From Thermoanaerobaculia bacterium (GTDB taxonomy: Bacteria > Acidobacteriota > Thermoanaerobaculia > Multivoradales > UBA5704): a stretch of DNA of 5,195 nt. Both the position numbers and the translations under genes were made by a program. This document shows, piece after piece, positions 4,803 to 5,195 of the stretch. The first letter of the stretch is position 1. Each line of letters starts with the position of its first letter. The stretch is from NCBI GenBank assembly GCA_025937035.1, contig JAICSG010000345.1, positions 1 through 5,195 on the forward strand, written 5' to 3'. The notes below the pieces were generated by a model. That model saw only the letters and a list, made by a program, of their open reading frames with translations. It did no database searches and was not told where the DNA came from.

Positions 4803-5195
4803 ATGTCCGAGCCCGCCCAGTTTCCTCCTTCGGACCGTCTGCTTTCCAGGATCACGGCGCTGGACTCGCCCCTCGTGCAGCTGTGGGGGTGGCCGGGGAG
4901 CGGCCGGACGGCCGTCCTGGAGGCCCTGCTCGCGCGCCATGGCCGCCAGGCGCTGGGGCTGCCGCTCGCCGCGGTGACGAGCGAGGCGGTCCTGCGGGAG
5001 GCCCTGGAGGCGGCGCGGGAGGTCGGCGTCCGCTGGCTGGTGGCGAGCGGCAGGCCGGACCGGGACCGGGTCGCCGAGGCCGGGCGCTGGCTGCTCCCCG
5101 GGCAGCGGCTGGTGCTCGCCACCGATCTGCGGCCGGGGCCGGCCGCGCTCTCCCAGGGCGTCGTGCCGCCTCAGGACATGCTGCTCGACCGGGAC
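4803..5195 (+). CDS. Unrecognised protein with degenerate P-loop, N-terminal part only
   Basis: The frame opens at ATG 4803 and has no stop before the window edge, giving 131 visible residues. 'LWGWPGSGRTAVLEALL' (27-43) has the shape of a Walker A loop, but Arg35 takes the place of the invariant Lys. 'VRWLVASG' (76-83) and 'QRLVLATDLRP' (101-111) look like the following core strands of a P-loop domain, but the first lacks the acidic pair of a normal Walker B. The tail 'VVPPQDMLLDRD' resembles the segment before the helical part in MalT/LuxR-type STAND ATPases, which often continue into TPR repeats. The best guess is a STAND-like regulator that may have lost nucleotide hydrolysis; this is inference from short motifs. 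It starts 38 bases after the sigma gene, in the same direction, with no good ribosome binding site. TTGACG at 4761-4766 and TAGGTT at 4787-4792 resemble promoter boxes but are 20 bases apart, too far for confidence. Confidence 0.6.
   Translation, partial: MSEPAQFPPSDRLLSRITALDSPLVQLWGWPGSGRTAVLEALLARHGRQALGLPLAAVTSEAVLREALEAAREVGVRWLVASGRPDRDRVAEAGRWLLPGQRLVLATDLRPGPAALSQGVVPPQDMLLDRD

Noticed and set aside
1..5195. CRISPR arrays, tRNA or rRNA genes, insertion sequences
   Set aside because: No regularly spaced repeats, cloverleaf-like segments, rRNA-like blocks, transposase motifs or terminal inverted repeats were seen; almost all of the window is accounted for by the listed genes.

Overview
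This GC-rich window (roughly 70% G+C by eye) reads almost entirely left to right and holds a conserved bacterial housekeeping run followed by the start of a separate regulatory unit. Gene content, order and the type of omega subunit (a 'SKFRRVLVAAGRAEQLMRGARPK' core, written here only as a type description) suggest Acidobacteriota or a neighbouring deep-branching high-GC phylum. That placement is from memory of family signatures and has not been tested.

Layout: (1) 2-208, the 3' end of a gene resembling the C-terminus of DUF5615 PIN-like proteins, usually the toxin half of a toxin-antitoxin pair. At about 56% G+C it looks foreign to its surroundings. (2) 219-1097, yicC, an RNA endonuclease-family gene. 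(3) 1151-1798, gmk, guanylate kinase. (4) 1862-2104, rpoZ, the omega subunit of RNA polymerase, preceded by a hairpin that touches its ribosome binding site. (5) A hairpin with terminator character at 2126-2148. (6) 2175-3374, coaBC, the bifunctional coenzyme A biosynthesis enzyme, with His and Ser where the E. coli enzyme has Asn125 and Cys158. (7) 3371-4132, a family 4 [4Fe-4S] uracil-DNA glycosylase whose GTG start overlaps the coaBC stop. (8) An AT-rich intergenic region (4133-4215) with two adjacent perfect inverted repeats and a candidate promoter. (9) 4216-4764, an ECF-like sigma factor. (10) 4803 to the window end, the N-terminus of an unrecognised P-loop-like protein with a degenerate Walker A motif.

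The central block joins nucleotide supply (Gmk), transcription (omega), RNA turnover (YicC), cofactor synthesis (CoaBC) and DNA repair (UDG). All genes are co-directional with short gaps, which fits a growth-linked operon, possibly with internal promoters. The sigma factor and its partner begin a new unit after an AT-rich control region. The partner is cut by the window edge, so the function of the pair cannot be settled here.

The features most worth a second look are the variant CoaC active site, an AT-rich codon-atypical patch in gmk that contains an extended -10 sequence, the leader architecture before rpoZ, signs of leaderless starts for coaBC and the sigma gene, and the sigma/degenerate-NTPase pair. 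I did not find a clearly new system; the last pair is the best candidate for one.
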